Positions 60,741-64,000 of a DNA stretch of 64,000 nucleotides are shown here, piece after piece. The notes beneath the pieces were generated by a model. The model worked only from the letters and a program-made list of their open reading frames with translations, was not told where the DNA came from and made no database searches. The stretch is from assembly GCF_040412425.1 (NCBI RefSeq), contig NC_089766.1, forward strand, positions 17,941,401 to 18,005,400, in the 5' to 3' direction. Both the position numbers and the translations under genes were made by a program. Position 1 is the first letter of the stretch. The number at the start of each line of letters is the position of its first letter. The DNA comes from Macrobrachium rosenbergii. Its lineage: Eukaryota > Arthropoda > Malacostraca > Decapoda > Palaemonidae.

Positions 60741-61659
60741 AACTACAGAAAAAACATATGGTGAAGGAAAGCTTTCCCGAGCACCTAATCGAACAAACAA
60801 TGGCCCATTAGATAAAGTGTTTTTCTGTTTGCTTTCATTAAAGGGACGAACAACATATAACCCTGCCTAAGGCAAACACCTACGTTAGCCATATTGATTC
60901 CTCTTCCAACAAACAGATCTTTATTTACAACGTTTCGCGGAATTTGTTCTTCTTAATTGATTTGAAGAATTTTCTAGATATAGGTGGCTTTTATAGCCTT
61001 GAAAGTAGCACACTAAAGGGGTATAGTTTTCAGTTCTCAGTCAAATGGTCCTCGTGTGTAGTAGAGTGTTACAATACATAATCATTGATCCAAAAGGAAA
61101 ATTGTCGCAGGAAGAAAGGGGCCAAAACCACAAACGACACAAACACGACTTTGAACCTCCGACCATTCCATGACCATTCCAGAAATGAACGATAATGACG
61201 GCAAACAGAAATAAATGGATCAACAGCGTCATTCCAGAATGCGTTCATGTCACTGACTGAGGACAACATCCGAAGGAGCTTTGTGTTAGGAATTCGCAGG
61301 ATTCTGAGAGATCCTATATAGGATGATTTCTTAAAAATGTTCACTTTAGATTAGAAGCTAAAGGGTCTTTTTCAAATGGGCACTTTTTTTTAAGTAGTTT
61401 TTTTATATTACGATATATCGATGTTTCTCCATATCCGTTTTGTTTCTACGTTCTTCGTCTTTGCAGCCGAGATCTTCGGCCGCAAAGGAAAATACTTCTG
61501 TATGCTGGATTCATAAAACTATTCGTGACGTAAATTGGAAATGCTTTTCTTATTCATTGTAAAGCAGCAGAGATTTTTACCCCTTTGTACTATCATACTT
61601 TCTTTTATATAGCCTCTCTCTCTTTCTCTCTCTCTCTGCATGTGTCTCTGGTACCTGGC

Positions 61660-62660
61660 TTTTGACCAACTTTGCAGGTGTGGCCCTTATTTCGTGGAAT
61701 CGAAGGCCTCACTGGAATGACATAAACATCCTTCTCCAGTCCCTGAACAGTCGCACTGTCCTTTTATTTATTTCCAGCAGCTTGCCTTCTCAGGTGAAAC
61801 ATTCCGATGCCTTACGACGGATGGAGGCCCTGTCACGAGTGACACAGCCGGTGCGTTTTGGCCCCCGGAATTTTCTGCATGTGGGATGTTCCCATAGGGT
61901 GATAACGCTTACAATGAGCCATGCGTGCACTGCTGTAGTCGGTGTTATTTACTTCTTTATTTACCTATTTATCTACTGAAGCGGCCATTGTACCACCAGT
62001 GGCATTACTCTCTGCCTTTTAACCTTGTCCAATCTCGCTGCTCCGAAGAGAACTCTGTCTGGCTCCAGTTTTCTTACTTCAGGTCCGGTCTCCGACTCGA
62101 GCAGCGGGACACAGAGGGTTCGTTCAGCAACTTCACGGTCATCTCTGCGTTTGGGAGAACGATAGAGGAGATTTGCTGACAACTGTAACTCCCGCAGAAG
62201 AGAGTAGTAGTAACAGAGACAGAGAGACAAAGAGAGAAAATGATTTTAACACGGTCATGTAATTAATGACACTATGCAGAGCAGTCAGTTTTATGCATAA
62301 ATTCATCGTAAGTTTCAGTCCTGAATTTTTATCTTGTATTGTGCTACTTCATAGAAGTCGTGAATGTTTATGCTAATACATACTGATGTTTACATCAGTG
62401 ACGAGTACATTCCGTCATGCTATATTAAGGATGTGGTTCATATCAGTTCTGCTTTCAAATCTGATTTTACTGATATATTACTTACCTAGCACTGGTTTTC
62501 ATAACAATTATAACAGATAAATCATGACCGCTGATTACCTTATATTTTGCACATTTATTAGCACGTTCGGTCCCAATTAAATAGACCATCATGGTCACTG
62601 AAGGTGACTGTGTTCTATATATAAGGAAACGCGGAGAGTCTGATTATTGTTTCTGAAAGA
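61660..62660. other. Open frames without recognisable domain
   Basis: Frames at 61662-61979 (plus) and 61973-62230 (minus) are open but have no family signature, and no splice sites were convincing. Treated as noncoding. Confidence 0.3.
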
Positions 62661-62664
62661 TAAC

Positions 62665-63100
62665 AAACAGGAAAGGGCCCACGGGCCATTATGCTCACTT
62701 GAGTAACTGTGATAAGAATTTTAACAGATATCCTCCTTGCAACTTTGGTAACTTATTGTGGCCGTACCCTGGTCCCCCGGGCAACGGTCTGAACAATCTT
62801 GAACCTACATTCTTAAGAAAGCTTGAATGGGACTTGAAGTCCTTTCGTTTTATAGAAGTCATTTAAACAGTTCCTTTCTAACTATTTCTTAATTACCAAC
62901 TCTTAGATGGGGAAGTGCTTCTCCCCTTTCCCCCTTTGAACAAACTTGAATCGGTTACACCCAAGTGGTTGAAGTTGATTCCATGGTTTTGTAGAAGTTG
63001 CAAGTGTGAAAAATTTATGACATACATAAATTTATACATAATTTGATCAGAAACCTAACCTGAACTTTCAGCTCAGGCGAGGTAAAGAGCTCGTTAATCT
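62665..63100 (+). repeat. Interspersed repeat with inverted GCTCAC/GAG ends
   Basis: It begins GGGCCCACGGGCCATTATGC with TCACTTGAGTAACTG, and ends CAGCTCAGGCGAGG with AAAGAGCTCG. CTCACTTGAG and the reversed CTCGCCTGAG form weak inverted ends. The interior has GTCATTTAAACAGTTCCTTT, GGGGAAGTGCTTCTCCC and ACAAACTTGAATCGG. I recall similar sequence as a repeat in bivalves and other marine invertebrates, but this was not checked. Confidence 0.35.
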
Positions 63101-63287
63101 TTAGAATGGCTATTGTGGATAAAAGGTCAAAACAGCAGCCTCCCTTATGGTCGTTTTCAAAGCCCTTCCAACTCCTCATCAAGTTTGGAGTCCAACACTG
63201 GTCTCTGCATCGGAGTCCCCTTCATCTCTGCTTGCAGCGGTTCAGTGTCTTCGAAGAGAGTTTAGAGTTTTGTTTTGTTCCAAAGCA

Positions 63288-63293
<6 letters not shown>

Positions 63294-63380
<87 letters not shown>
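63294..63380. repeat. (GA)n microsatellite
   Basis: A long uninterrupted GA run. Open frames crossing it encode Arg-Glu or Ser-Leu dipeptides and are not genes. Confidence 0.95.
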
Positions 63381-63382
<2 letters not shown>

Positions 63383-63429
63383 TAAAATCAGCAACGGCCC
63401 AATTCATCTGAACAACAATTGCACTCGAA

Positions 63430-64000
63430 GTTAGCTGAGAAGAGTTATAGGTTCCATAAATTTCTGACGGCACCAGATGGGATGTCAAAACTTTTCCCAT
63501 TGCAGTGAAAAGGACGCCTTCCAACTCAGGAGTTATCGTAGCGATGTCCTGCAATGAAGAAACTTATCAACTCTCGTGTATTCATGCAGAATGTACAACG
63601 GTAACCCATTACTGAGGGTTGAGGGAACGTTGCTTCCACGGAGATCCTTTGCGGATCAACTGTCGTGAAGTGCCACTTTGCACAATTAGGAAAGTTCGTC
63701 GTCGCCATCATTTTGGCGGAAAGCAGGGAGATAATGTTGACTTGGCATGTTTGGAAGAAAACTGACTGAGAAGTCTCGTATTCTTTAGCTGAACAGTAGG
63801 AAGTGATAGGTAAGATTACACTAAAACGCTTGGTTCATAAACTCAAATATCAGATTACCAACTCTAAACCTGTGGGTACATTTTGTGTTGCTTTAAAGTA
63901 TCATCATTAAATGGGAATGATTCAGCACTTGGTCTCATTTTTGTATCTGCTTGAGCGTGGATCCAATATGAGAATTGTGAAAGGAGAACGTTATCAACTG
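63430..64000. other. No gene recognised at the right edge
   Basis: A short minus-strand frame (63526-63711) begins with an ATG but has no recognisable domain. Nothing else is supported. Confidence 0.3.

Larger units (their letters stand above)
58210..61660. other. Long gene-poor interval with microsatellites
   Basis: (CT)n at 58518-58582, (GA)n at 59979-60031, and short (GA)n and (CT)n at 60710-60737 and 61615-61637. No exon, transposase or LTR was recognised in about 3.4 kb. Confidence 0.45.

Noticed and set aside
61662..61979. 105-residue plus-strand frame
   Set aside because: No recognisable family, and the C terminus is a hydrophobic run from AT-rich sequence.

Overview
This window reads as intergenic and intronic DNA from an animal genome, most likely a decapod crustacean (shrimp, crab or crayfish). 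The basis is the absence of dense coding, long (GA)n, (AT)n and (AAT)n microsatellites, spliceosomal GT-AG exons, many GCCTAGGC-rich stretches, and interspersed repeats I recall as common in decapods. The species cannot be fixed from sequence alone, and no repeat library was searched.

Layout. 0.6-0.9 kb: a jockey-like LINE reverse transcriptase fragment. 1.0-1.3 kb: a Tigger/pogo-type MITE. 1.8-5.4 kb: a three-exon plus-strand MADF/BESS-type gene with clean splice sites, but with a frameshift, an in-frame stop and no ATG, so probably a pseudogene. 6.3-8.1 kb: a degenerate minus-strand retroelement-like reading region. 11.6-12.6 kb: a ZMYM1-like hAT transposase relic. 12.6-18.1 kb: the most striking object, about 120 copies of a 42-bp minisatellite enclosed by hAT-type termini. 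19.2-21.1 kb: an element nested in an inverted copy of itself, then a MITE with a candidate 5-bp target duplication. 22.1-22.4 kb: a hairpin-rich 77-bp minisatellite. 24.2-24.5 kb: a foldback MITE. 25.7 kb: an isolated candidate exon. 27.3-28.9 kb: a hAT element with terminal repeats and a perfect 8-bp target duplication. 29.3-31.3 kb: a P-element-like transposase relic interrupted by a tRNA-derived SINE with a 13-bp target duplication. 33.7-34.2 kb: a Tc1/mariner relic. 38.0 kb: a THAP-like exon. 38.9-39.3 kb: a Penelope-like GIY-YIG fragment that begins at the centre of a 46-bp perfect palindrome. 39.7-42.2 kb: a deleted Ty3/Gypsy element with both LTRs. 42.4-43.4 kb: a hAT relic split by a hAT MITE with a perfect 8-bp target duplication. 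46.2-47.0 kb: another hAT relic. 48.8-52.6 kb: a second, more complete minus-strand Ty3/Gypsy element (gag, protease, RT, RNase H, integrase, polypurine tract, start of LTR). 53-63 kb: two copies of a strongly hairpinned repeat family, SINE copies, foldbacks and microsatellites, with no convincing gene.

There is no operon or pathway here. The genes are nearly all mobile-element proteins in various states of decay. The main interest is the nesting and its relative dating, and the way a 42-bp unit expanded inside a hAT-like element to give long but probably meaningless open frames.
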